Source: Guadua angustifolia
Taxonomy: Eukaryota; Streptophyta; Magnoliopsida; Poales; Poaceae
Reading direction: 5' to 3'
Assembly (NCBI GenBank): GCA_036346375.1
Contig: CM070517.1
Location: forward strand, 48,332,200-48,396,199
Length of the DNA: 64,000 bases
Shown here: one piece after another, positions 45,292-54,986 of the stretch
How the letters are laid out: every line of letters starts with the position of its first letter
Numbering within the stretch: the first letter of the stretch is position 1
The notes under the pieces: generated by a model
What the model was told of the DNA's origin: nothing
The model's database searches: none
What the model saw: the letters and a program-made list of their open reading frames with translations, nothing else
Program-made: the position numbers and the translations under genes

Positions 45292-47077
45292 ATGGTGATC
45301 ATCAACGAAGACATGGCCACCTTCGCTCCGGCCCAGGCGTTCCGCTTCGGAAGTCTGGATTTTATCGCCGACGATTCTGGCCAACTCATCCTTTTAGATT
45401 CAGATCAGACCCAATTTGGAGATGATTTTTTCACCCGCCCAGCCAAGCAACTACTCGGATCGGGATCAGGCATGGCCATCTATCCCCGAACGGTAAGCCA
45501 AGAGTTTGTCCCTCGGTTTGAGCAAGCGCCGGTGAAGGACGAGTCCCGAGTGGATAGAGGCACTAGAAGGCTACTCGGATCTAAAGGTCAGCCCAGCCTA
45601 TTTTCTTATTCCTCTGATCCAAAAGGCGGTGCGGAAAGTTTTCAAGGCTTTCGCGGGGTTTTCGTAATCGAAGACCCACGAACTGATCCCCAGCAGCAGA
45701 AGGATGCTGTGAATGCTGCAGAGGCGGATCACCATCGTCAAGAAAACCGAGCGAAGTCTCTCCAGACCAGAGGCCGCAATGTTAATGAAGAAATTTTACA
45801 GATGAAGATGGGAAACCAGTTGGTTTTTCATACTCATCAGCAGAACATTGTTGCATCAAAAACGCTCCTCGACACGTTGGGACCAATGCTCGGTTCCGAT
45901 AACCCAGTCGTGCTGGTCGTAGCCCAAGTTCAGGCCATGGTGACGGCAAATAGCGATCCAAAGAATATCAGAAGAACCAGGGAGAAGCAAGATTCCAGAC
46001 CAAGATTGTCACATCAGCCGACAAAGAAGAACACGCCTTGCGGTCGGACTGCAGTGGCCGAAAGTGGAACTTCGGCAAGGAGGAGATGCTCGGCAAAGCA
46101 TTAGCCGTGATCTCCGAGCAGATCTCAATTCCAAGTGGCGGGATTGGGAAGATGAAGAGTGTCGTAGGCGCAGAGATGATTACGAGCATTTCGGCATCCG
46201 TCATGATGACCGAAACGACCGCAGGAACCATCACCACCGTGACAGAGGCGATAGTGAAGATTGTTGGGTCAGATCACCTCCTCAGCGTTCCACGCGTTGG
46301 CGCAGCGACGGGCCTATTGAGGGCATTCGGGCCTTCACATCCCGGCTTCGCCGAGTGGTTTGGCCAGAAGGATTTAACCCTAAGGGTATTACCAAATTTG
46401 ACGGAGAAAGGGATCCAGAAACTTGGTTGCAAGTCTATTCTCTTGCTATCATGGCAGCTGGGGGCGATGACAACGTGATGGACAATTATCTACCGGTCAT
46501 GCTTACCCCTTTAGCTCAAGCCTGGCTCACCGGACTTCCAGTGAATTCTATAGATTCATGGGGAGACTTGTGTGAACAGTTCATCACCAATTTTCAGGGT
46601 ACTTATGAACGACCTGAAACTCAATGGGACCTGTATCAACTCCACCAGAGAAGGAGTGAAATGCTCCGGGAGTTTATCCGCCGCTTCATGCAGAAAAAGA
46701 ACACGATAAGGGATATTTCGGAAGCTGCGGTCATTGCGGCATTCCAAAAAGGCGTCAATGACCCCGACATGATCAAGAAGATGTCCCAGAAGCCGCCAAC
46801 CACGGTAAGGGAGATGTTTGAATTGGCAGATCGCTACGATACAGTCTCGGATGCCTTGGCTGAGCGTCAGGACGATCGTCCACAGCACAAAGACAAGAAA
46901 GATCACGCCGAGTCCTCCAGACAGCGTGATAGGAAGCGGAAGCCTGAAGAGATAGTGGCGGCGGCTGAGCAAGGTCGGCATCGTGCGCCACGCACGGATG
47001 ATTATGATGCAATATTGGAGGCAACTTGCCCATTCATCCTAAGGGGAAACATCCTGCGAAGGATTGCTTCACTCTGA
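45292..47077 (+). pseudogene. gag: Tat gag polyprotein, frameshifted
   Basis: The first frame begins MVIINEDMATFAPAQAFRFG at 45292 and runs to 46104. The second, overlapping in another frame, carries the retrotransposon gag domain: FNPKGITKFDGERDPETWLQ, AQAWLTGLPVNSIDSWGDL, EFIRRFMQKKNTIRDISEA. It ends in a zinc-knuckle-like CPIHPKGKHPAKDC that needs another frame change near 47030. At least two frameshifts (about 46000-46100 and 47026-47077) prevent one product. Gag would build the particle. Confidence 0.88.
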
Positions 47078-47757
47078 GGAGGTTCGCCAAAGAGTCCAGA
47101 AAGCGGCCGGCCAGGGGCGAGGCAAAAGAAGAGGAAAAGAAAAGGCAAGATTCCCCTGAGAATGATGAGGGCGAGTACCAAAAGACGGAACGCGAGCTCA
47201 GCTATATATTCGGGGGCTCGGCTGCTTATGAGTCCAAGCGAAAGCAAAAGCTTACCACTCGGTACATCAACGCAGTTATGCCAGCAACCCCCCAATACCT
47301 CAGATGGTCCGAAGTCCCGATTGCTTTTGACCGCTCGGATCATCCGGATCACATCCCATATCCAGGTAGATTTCCTCTTGTTTTAGACCCGGTGATTCAC
47401 AACGTTAAACTCAAGAGGGTGCTGGTGAATAGAGGGAGCGGACCCAACGTTCTCTTCTCCAAAACTTTTGACGACATGAAGATTCCCCATTCAGAGCTAA
47501 AACGGGGCTCATCGCCATTGCATGGAGTAATTCCTGGAACCTCTTCGGTTCCACTTGGGCAAATCACTCTGCCGGTCACGTTTGGGACCAGGGAAAATTA
47601 CAGGACAGAGTACTTCAACTTTGAGGTGGCTGATTTCGAGACGGCATACCATGCCATCTTGGGAAGGCCAGGCCTAGCCAGATTTATGGTCGTGCCCCAC
47701 TATATCTACCTCGTCCTAAAGATGCCAGTTCAAGGAATCATCTCCGTCATGCTGTAA
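47026..47757 (+). pseudogene. pol: Tat aspartic protease region, catalytic Asp replaced
   Basis: The open frame of 243 codons carries RELSYIFGGSAAYESKRKQK and the retropepsin-like core LKRVLVNRGSGPNVLFSKTF, then HGVIPGTSSVPLGQITLPV and HAILGRPGLARFM. In this family the active site is a D-G/S-G-S motif (VDGGSGLN-like). Here it reads VNRGSGPN, so the catalytic Asp is Asn and the following Gly is Arg. The fold is recognisable but the enzyme should be dead. Confidence 0.82.
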
Positions 47758-47869
47758 TGTCAAGCGATGCTCAGTATGCGATAGAGAGTCGAGATGGTCA
47801 AGATCAAGAAGCGCCACGACAGAGAGAAGATCTGACAAGCAGCTGCACATCAGCAAGACGAAGGAGAAG

Positions 47870-49330
47870 TCTCGGCCAAAAAGCAAGCCAGGGCAAGCAT
47901 GAAGCCGGACGAGGGGACTAAGAAGGTAATCCTTGACCCGTCCAACTCGGCCCAAACGGCTTTGATCGGGATAGGGCTCGACCCCAAATAGGAAGATGCG
48001 CTCGTCACTTTTCTTCGGGCCAACCGGGGCATTTTTGCATGGAAACCATCCGATATGCCCGGTGTTCCTAGGGAGGTGATCAAGCATTCTCTCAATGTCG
48101 ACGAGCAGGCGAAGCCCATCAAGCAACGGCTTCGGCGATTCGCTCAAGATCGGTGGGAGGCCATTAGGGAAGAAATCACCAAGCTTTTAGCCGTAGGCTT
48201 TATAAAAGAAGCGTATCATCCCGACTGGTTGGCGAACCCAGTTCTTGTCCGCAAAAAGAATAAAAGTTGGCACATGTGTGTTGATTATACCGATCTTAAC
48301 AAAGCATGTCCGAAAGACCCTTTCGGGCTACCTCGCATTGACCAGGTGGTAGATTCAACGGCAGGCTGCGAGCTCCTTAGCTTTCTGGATGCCTACTCCG
48401 GATATCACTAAATCAGGTTAAAAGAAGAAGATTGCATCAAGACATCGTTCATCACTTCGTTTGGTGCATTTTGCTACGTCACAATGCCGTTCGGATTGAA
48501 AAATGCTGGCGCAACCTATCAGCGCGCGATACAGCGGTGTTTTCACACCCAAATTGGACGCAACGTGGAGGCATATGTCGATGATGTAGTTGTCAAGTCT
48601 CGCGCGAAGAAGGACCTCATATCTGACTTGGCTGAGACATTTGAAAGCTTAAGGAGTTACAAGATGAAGGTCAACCCAGAAAAGTGTGTCTTCGAAGTCC
48701 CTTCAGGAAAACTGCTCGGATTCATTATGTCACAGCGGGGCATCGAGGCAAACCCAGAGAAAATCAATGCTATTTTGAAGATGAAGCCTCCGGCTAGCCA
48801 GAAAGATGTTCAGAAGCTAACATGCTGCATGGTGGCACTCGGCAGGTTCATTTCCCACCTGGGCTCGCGGGGAAGGCCTTTTTTCAAACTTCTAAAGAAG
48901 CAGGGCAATTTTCAGTGGACAACTCAGGCACAACAAGCGTTTAAAGAACTCAAGGTATTTCTATCGTCACCGCCGGTACTGGTATTTCCAATACCCGAAG
49001 AACCCCTTTTACTCTACATTGCCGCAACGACTCATATAGTCAGCGCCGCAATCGTAGCAGAGCGGAAGGAAGAAGGGCACCTTCAGAAGGTCCAGCGGCT
49101 GGTTTATTTCATCAGTGAAGTGTTGGGAGAATCAAAGGTGCGATACCCGCAGGTACAAAAGCTATTGTACGCTGTATTGCTTACTTTTCGCAAGAGCATT
49201 CAATTTCGGTGGTCACTTCTTTCCCGCTTGGGGATATACTTCACAATCGAGAGGTCACCGGGAGAATTGCAAAATGGGCGGCCAAGCTTGGAGCTTTTGA
49301 AATCTCCTTCAGACCGCAAATGGCAGTAAA
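47870..49330 (+). pseudogene. pol: Tat reverse transcriptase and RNase H, two premature stops
   Basis: The frame runs from about 47870 with TAG at 47989-47991 (in DPK*EDALV) and TAA at 48409-48411 (SGYH*IRL, where Gln is usual). Both are single C-to-T steps from Gln codons. RT motifs: NPVLVRKKNKSWHMCVDYTD, CPKDPFGLPRIDQ, FCYVTMPFGLKNAGATYQ and catalytic YVDD in EAYVDDVVVKS (about 48571). The connected RNase H part reads FQWTTQAQQAFKELK and then decays after 49200. Confidence 0.9.
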
Positions 49331-49397
49331 GTCTCAAGTACTTGCCGACTTCACTATCGAGTGGTTGGAATGACAGGCCCCCACGGCCACTGAAGAT

Positions 49398-49931
49398 TTG
49401 GAGTATTGGACAATGTATTTCGACGGCTCCCTCATGCTCAGCGGCGCGAGGGCTGGGGTGGTGCTCATTTCTCCGACAGGCGAGCGTCTGAAATATGTCC
49501 TTCAACTCCATTTCCCAGCCTCAAACAATGTCGCCGAGTACGAGGCACTCATCCATGGACTTCGCATCGCAATTTCCCTGGGTGTTCGGTTATTGACAAT
49601 CCGTGGAGACTCCATGTTGGTGATCAACCAAGTACAGAAAGATTGGTCGTGCGTCGAAGACAACATGGCTGCATATTGCCAGGAGGTACGGAAACTCGAA
49701 GACAAATTTGACGGGCTGGAACTCATTCACATGCTCTGCCGCGATAATGAAGCAGCAGACGAGCTTGCAAGGCTGGGCTCCAGTCGGGCGACTGTACCGG
49801 CTGGGGTATTTGTCGAAGAGCTTCACAAACCTTCAATAAGCCAACAACAGGAGCCAAATAAATCAGAAGAAACAACGGCTGAAGAAGAAATCTTAGTCAT
49901 CGATCCGGAAAAAACAGGAGGGAGGGCTTAG
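49398..49931 (+). pseudogene. pol: Second, plant-type RNase H domain of the Tat element
   Basis: The 177-codon frame reads MEYWTMYFDGSLMLSGARAG and VAEYEALIHGLRIAISLGV, with IRGDSMLVINQV and CRDNEAADELARLGS. D, E, D and the final D of an RNase HI are visible. An additional RNase H of this kind is a mark of the Tat group. The domain itself looks intact. It has no upstream connection because of stops. Confidence 0.88.
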
Positions 49932-50208
49932 GATTGGAACAATAAAATCACTCCTGGTGCCAGCCCTTATTCGAGGTTTTGAAGGGAATGGCTAAATAAG
50001 CTTTCTTGGGCCGCCCTCACCGAATCCGCGCCTAAGCGCTTGGGGAATTTTTGTTGGGGAAAGGCTTGAGGAGGAAAAGATGGCGGAAAAGATTGAAATG
50101 TGGGCGAACGCCAAGAAAAGCCTCGCAAAGGTGAACAAAAATGGCAATTTGAAGGATGGAATTGGGATTGAGGTGAGTCAATTCAATTCCATAAAATTCA
50201 AGAAGACC

Positions 50209-50595
50209 TCAAAAGAAGGGACATGCGGGAAGGCCAAATCCGTGCAAGAAGAAAGATTCAAAGACAACCACTTCTTCAGTACGAGGAGTGTGGCAGGATT
50301 CACCAGCGGCAGGACGAGCAGAAAGCATTACCAATGGAGGAAAAACATCGGCGCGGACTAGTTCTTCTAGTCGCCTATCCGTTATCACCGAGGTGGCCCA
50401 ATCCTTGGCCAATGCGCAAGAAGGAGCATCCTTGGGAGAAGAAGATATTTCTTGGGTGGAATTAGCCTGCGATCGCATCGGATTGAGGAGATGAAGGACG
50501 CTAACCCTAGCGGTGGGATTCGCGAGAGGAACGCTGAACAAAAGAAGATGAAGGAGCGAATGAGCACAGTGCGCAGGAAACCGTCTCAGTCGCAC
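50209..50595 (-). pseudogene. Antisense ORF, putative gypsy-type transposon protein (Transposase_28-like)
   Basis: On the minus strand the frame contains ALAKDWATSVITDRRLEELV and ARPAAGESCHTPRTEEVVVF, then ESFFLHGFGLPACPFF. The W-x-x-S...L-x-x-LV-x-x-G/D-VL, E-VVVF and F-GFG-P-HPF pattern is that of the plant PF04195 family, often found antisense in the 3' region of Tat-type elements. An in-frame ATG near 50475 (MRSQANSTQEISSS) is a good start. The C-terminal part of the family is missing, so it is truncated. Confidence 0.7.
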
Positions 50596-50603
50596 CTGGC
50601 TTC

Positions 50604-50612
50604 ATATTTATA
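50604..50612 (-). promoter_or_regulatory. Antisense TATA box
   Basis: TATAAATAT on the minus strand lies about 130 bp upstream of the proposed antisense start and is preceded by GGAGCGG-type sequence. A promoter for the antisense ORF is inferred. Confidence 0.5.
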
Positions 50613-51203
50613 GGGAGCGGTGCTAGCTTTCGCTTTGAGCGGGAAAATGCTTCGCCCTCTGCATAACTTGGGGTTGCCCTAGGGCACACTTCAAGATGGG
50701 CCTAAGGCCGTGCGCAGTGAATCATTGTGCATAGGCTCAATTGGGTCGAAAGTTGATTTGGGAAATGGTATGCTCCATGAAGAGCCAAGAGCCAATGACC
50801 GCATCAGACGGGATTTGGGTACCTTCCGAATATAAACATCCTCTTATGATATGCCTCATGACGGGCCGCATGTTGGATACCGTTCGAAACGGGATCAGAT
50901 ATCATAAAGATAGCTTAAAACGCAAAATTCAGTGGTACGCCTCATGACAGGCCAATAGCTGTGTGCTCTGGTGCACAGGTACCCCTCGGCTAAAAGCCAA
51001 CTTGAGCAAAGATATTTTCCATGCTGAGTCGCATGCTGATCCGAAAAATCGGGTTGGGAACCACTCAGAATAGCGCCACGTGGAGCTCTATCGAGTCCTT
51101 CACGGCCTACTCGCCTACTACAAAGCGCTCGGCGGCATAAAAGACCAGTCGGGAGGCCTTGGAAGTGGGGAGGCAATCCGACCGCGAAGCACTCGGGGGC
51201 TAC

Positions 51204-51671
51204 TGTGGGATATACACGTCCAGGTGTCTGCATGGCAGGCCTATGAGGCCCAACCGGACATGGATGGGTTGGGCCGACTGCAGATAGAAAGGAGCCATTA
51301 AGGGCGCGCCAAGACGAGTCCAATAAGGAAGTCCTGGAGATGGCAAACCGGCTCGGATTAGGTAGGATGCGATTGTAATCTAGACCGTTATGATACGGAT
51401 AGGAACAGGAGTTATAATCTCTACTTTGTATCCGATTAGGGCTTTCTTTTGTAACCACCCTCCTCTGCTATATAAAGGGAGGGATGGGGGAACATCAACA
51501 GACAATCTCATCAGCAGATAGCTAGCCACATATAATTTCATAGCACAGGACTAGGGTATTATCTCCTCCGTGAGAGCCCGAACCTGTATACATCTTATGT
51601 CTTGTGCTACCATCGAGTTTGAGTCCAGCGCCTAGCCCCCTTTTCATTATTGCCGACGATAAACGTCGACA
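51204..51671 (+). repeat. Tat element 3' LTR
   Basis: It starts TGTGGGATATACACG, ends CGTCGACA and is followed by GTTTC. It has the same length as the 5' LTR. Confidence 0.95.
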
Positions 51672-51676
51672 GTTTC

Positions 51677-51987
51677 CTTGGTTTATCAGTGTGCCTAAGG
51701 AAGCACACTGTGACAATAAGCCAAGTGATGCTATGGGCAAAGCAGTACACCTCTGATCTGAGTCAAATGTGATATCAATCCTAGCTTCTGGGTTTGGAAG
51801 TGCGTCGTGTGGGTTTTCCTCTAACACAGAATGTAAAAATCTAAAACTTGACTTTTCTAACAAATGGGGAAAATGGTACTTTTGGTAAAGTACTACTTTT
51901 GTGTAACGGCTTGGTGGCTGAAAAAGTAAGTAATTATTATTATACATAAATTTTCTGCGCTTGCTGAGTACTGAAGTCTTGCTTTCG
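51677..51987. other. Sequence replacing the NLR pseudogene 3' half
   Basis: Homology between the pseudogene and the intact NLR stops near 51988, within the first LRR units. The following 310 bp match nothing recognised in the window. CACACTGTGACAATAAG and its near inverse AGTGTGCC lie at 51690-51720. Confidence 0.4.
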
Positions 51988-53052
51988 ATGTGACCTGTGT
52001 GTCCCTTACGTCCAGGATGCTGCAGTCCCCCGATTTCCGGTGGAATCTTGCTGATTGGTGTCCCCTTGAGACCAAGGTACCTCAGCCAGAGCAGCCCGCA
52101 TATATCCACCAGATGATCATTCCATATATCCAGATTGTCTTCAAGGTCCAGCACTCGCAGGCGTCCAAAACCCCTCACTCGCAGCATCAAAAACATAAAG
52201 GGAGCGAATATGCGACAAACCCATTTCTGAAAAGTCAATTCGATCCTTCTGATAATGTAAAGATAGCCGACGGATTTGTACAGTCTGCAAGGACGAAATA
52301 TCAGAGCCGTGACCCAAACAAGTAACAAAATTTTCCTCTTGTGATTTGCGTCTTAGGAAGGCTAGCGTTATGGCGTGGATCTCATACCTTTTTTCTGACG
52401 AGGTGTCGCTTACCGGCTCAACCAATCTCCTATTGACAAGCTCGTCAAAGCAACCTTCTGCTGCTTCCTGTTCATGAACAAATCCTTCAGCAATCCAATG
52501 CCTGACCAAACTATCCCTTTCAAATCTGTAATAGATAGGGTATATACTACAGTGTAACAAGCCAGCCTTCGGATGGAGAGGAAGGTCATGGTACCGACTT
52601 TTTGATAAAAGCCGCTTGGGCACAAGCAGAAAGACGATCAATTTCGTAGACAATGGCATCACAGTCGGTGCGGCGTTTCTCAGCTATAGCATTGATACGA
52701 GTTGTCATTATTATTCTACTGTTGAAGTATAAGTGAATTGCTCATCTTTCCTCATCAGCTTAAGCTTTTGGGTGAATTGGTTGGTGCATGCAACTTAATA
52801 TAGTATTAGAGCCAAGAGGTCTCAAGTTCAAAACCCAGTTGGCACAATTTTAAAAAATAATTGCAGCCCACTTCTATTCCACGTTTTAGGCCTGAGGGAG
52901 CCTGCACATGAGTCCTCATCAGCTTGAGCTTTTGGGTGAATTAGTTGGTGCATACAACTTAATATCTACTACATGTATTATTCTTTGGAAAAGACTTTCT
53001 TATGATTTCACCTTCTTCCCAATGCCAAATATCATCAATCACGACAAGATAC
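51988..53052 (-). pseudogene. Truncated NLR pseudogene, paralog of the Pik-1-like gene
   Basis: It aligns with exon 3 of the gene at 58353-62507. It starts at the same splice acceptor (exon base 53052) with [11 protein letters not shown] and RKSFPKN. It continues with RNBS-D-like GLLHCSIYPIYYRFERDSLV and HWIAEGFVHEQE, then [20 protein letters not shown], and ends after the first LRRs ([20 protein letters not shown]). An internal deletion removes about 270 bp corresponding to 59838-60108 (RNBS-C to GLPL), and an insertion lies at about 52728-52965. Several frames are broken. Exons 1 and 2 and most LRRs are absent. Confidence 0.9.
52728..52965. mobile_element. SINE- or LTR-derived insertion in the NLR pseudogene
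   Basis: The insertion is absent from the intact paralog. CATCAGCTTAAGCTTTTGGG and GTGAATTGGTTGGTGCAT occur at the left and again, slightly changed, near 52916. Between them lies TTAGAGCCAAGAGGTCTCAA followed by GTTCAAAACCC, which resembles a tRNA-type B box. The duplicated 45-bp block may be long terminal direct repeats. Confidence 0.5.
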
Positions 53053-53870
53053 CTATACAAGTTCAAAAGAGTAAGAGTTATAAGAAAACTGGTGGAATTG
53101 GCCTTGCAATTGCATGGCTAAATTTAAAAATACGGTTACATTTGTTATATATGATTAATTTACACTGTCATAAACTGACACAACAAAATAAATGGTGCAG
53201 ATTTTACCCATTTTCTTTAGAATAATGAGAGAGTTTCTAATCTCCCTTTTTAGAATTTTAGGATTACTGTGGGAATTAGCCCTCCAAGAGAGTGAGGTAT
53301 CGTGCTCACTAACTGTTCATATATATATAGATAGATATCTTTGGTCAAGATAGCACTTGTCAATACGTTGGATTCCAATTTGAATGGGCAGTGATTAAAC
53401 AAAAATGCAACGTTGCAAAATTCGTAAAAGTTATATATTGTGCCCCATAAACTTCTTGTCTGCATTTTCTAGCTTTTCAAAAAATTTCTGCATTAAAGAA
53501 AATTGTTTTCCTTATTTTTAGTACCTGTTATTGAATTTTTAAAATTAGTCAAAACCTGGTCAGAGCTAGGAAATAATTTATCCAAAACTTCTCATAATTT
53601 TTAGAGTTGGTTTTCTTATTTTAAGAATTCTAAGTTGTTAAATCAATTGGAAAAGGGTTTAAAAATACGGTTCCGTCAGTGGGCCGAATCCTTCCTTGTT
53701 GGGCCAGCCCAATTCATGTTCTGGTCCAAACCTAGCCTGCGCACTAACCTCCCCGCCAGCTGCCTCCATTTTCCGCCTCGTGAAAACGTCTTTCTGCCGA
53801 CCCGCCTTCCCTATCTCCTTTTCCCTGACCCTCAGTCTCTAACAGCCGGCCCATGCGCCAGGTTTCGTCT
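53053..53870 (-). other. Retained intron 2 of the NLR pseudogene
   Basis: This aligns with 60280-61060, the second intron of the intact NLR. Shared words include GTGGGAATTAGCCCTCC, CAATTTGAATGGGCAGTGAT and CAGAGCTAGGAAATAATT. Homology fades near 53870, where GC-rich sequence with an unassigned plus-strand frame (53635-54111) continues. Confidence 0.8.
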
Positions 53871-54118
53871 TCCACATGCCATCACTACCATGGGAGAAGA
53901 GCTTTCGAGCTATTGTAGCATCCACGGGTTTCACACGTCTGCTCACCGCTTTGCCTCGTGGCGGCCAGCGGTGGCCGACGATCACGCCCTCTCGCTGGCG
54001 TTGGTCCGCGTGGCGGCTCGGGCGGCAAAGGGCAATCACGCTCCACTCGTCAAAGCCGCAGCGCACAAAAGGATGAAAAGGAGGCTTCGCCTCGAAGTCT
54101 CCTTCTCTTGACACGCTG
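53871..54118. other. GC-rich segment, unassigned
   Basis: Frames on both strands are open over 200-270 bp but I see no known domain. An in-frame ATG in CTACCATGGGAGAAGAG (near 53891) has a favourable plant context on the plus strand and reads MGEELSSYCSIHGFHTSAHR. This may be a 5' gene fragment. Confidence 0.3.
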
Positions 54119-54677
54119 TGTCAGTCGAGCTTGACACTGTGTGTCGGGCCATTGATTGCGAAGAATTCTGCTGTCGACACGCATTTACGACCCATCCTCT
54201 CGACGCCACACCTAACTTTGTCGCAGAAGGTCACATCCCGGACGGACCGGGCGAAGCCATACACCGACATTAAATGAGGGTTAAGGAACATGACTACTCT
54301 GGTGAGTGTAATAAATGAGTCATAGATCAGTACGATGTCACCCTCTTACCTGCCCGAGCCAACCCAGTCTATATAAGGGAGCTCTGGTGCATGGAGGGGG
54401 GATAAGAGATTAAAAGGTCGAAAGACTTAGAGAAAAAGAGCAGAACAAACAAAAAAAAGAAGAGATTATTGTAACCAGCTCAATATGCATCAACGAAGAT
54501 CTAGCAGGACGTAGGGCTATTACCCGCTTTAAGGGGCCCGAACCTGGGTATACTGGTATGTTTTTTGGTCTGTTGATCCCGGGATCCCCCGTGCGAGAGT
54601 CATTAGGGTTTCCGACCGCAAAGACGCCCTCTACCGAACCTTAATCTCCGTTCTGGGAGAAACCCCGTCCGTTGACA
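54119..54677 (+). mobile_element. Probable solo LTR (gypsy-type)
   Basis: A TATATAA box (54370) in CAGTCTATATAAGGGAGCTC, a purine-rich leader, GTAGGGCTATTACCCG, GGGCCCGAACCTGGGTATAC and a GTTGACA end are the usual 3' half of gypsy LTRs, like those of the Tat element (AGCCCGAACCTGTATAC). No primer site or coding region follows. The exact left border and a target duplication are not established. Confidence 0.6.
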
Positions 54678-54706
54678 GGGTCCTGTCTGGCGATAAGCGC
54701 CGATAA

Positions 54707-54986
54707 TACTGAATCCGATAAATATCCGATACGATTATCCGAATTCAATCCTAACAGATCTGGTCGGTCGGTCAGCATTTATCCAATCCAATTGCACCTC
54801 TACTTATATGGTGATAATTGTGTGATTCATTAAAATAAAAGGTGGATTTAATGTATCAAGAGACGCGTTACGATACGACGCGGTCACTCGTCGTAAATAG
54901 CAAGTCACGCAAAAAATGTGTGAATATACACGTGCCTAAGTGTACACGTGTGTTTAGCCAAAGTTCATCTCATACCATGTAAATAT
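54707..54986. repeat. Partial copy of the duplicated segment (tail only)
   Basis: This aligns with 56275-56560 and 34855-35140 (shared TTCAATCCTAACAGATCTGG, ATTCATTAAAATAAAAGG, CAAATAGCAAGTCACGCAAA). It contains the right end of the hAT-like element (ends CACCTCTA at 54802) and joins directly to the head of the next copy at 54987. Confidence 0.9.

Larger units (their letters stand above)
49932..51203. other. Tat 3' region without integrase
   Basis: About 1.27 kb between the RNase H and the 3' LTR contains no HHCC or DDE integrase motif. It holds a sense segment of unknown role, the antisense ORF at 50209-50595, and GATGGGCC...CTCATGA-type unique sequence. Integrase appears deleted. Confidence 0.75.
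44775..51671 (+). mobile_element. Ty3/gypsy retrotransposon, Tat-type, 6.9 kb, defective
   Basis: Two LTRs of 468 bp each (44775-45242 and 51204-51671) are flanked by the 5-bp duplication GTTTC (44770-44774 and 51672-51676). A GTTGGCGCACCAGG primer site follows the 5' LTR, and a GGGGGCTAC-type tract precedes the 3' LTR. The order gag, protease, RT, RNase H, extra plant-type RNase H is typical of the Tat group. No integrase domain was found. About 24 differences between LTRs by eye (about 5%) make it clearly older than the copia element. Its right LTR abuts sequence next to the NLR pseudogene. Confidence 0.95.

Noticed and set aside
52798..52850. Possible tRNA gene (B-box-like GTTCAAAACCC)
   Set aside because: No cloverleaf can be drawn and no A box at the right distance. 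It lies in a repeat-flanked insertion, so it is treated as a SINE- or LTR-derived piece.
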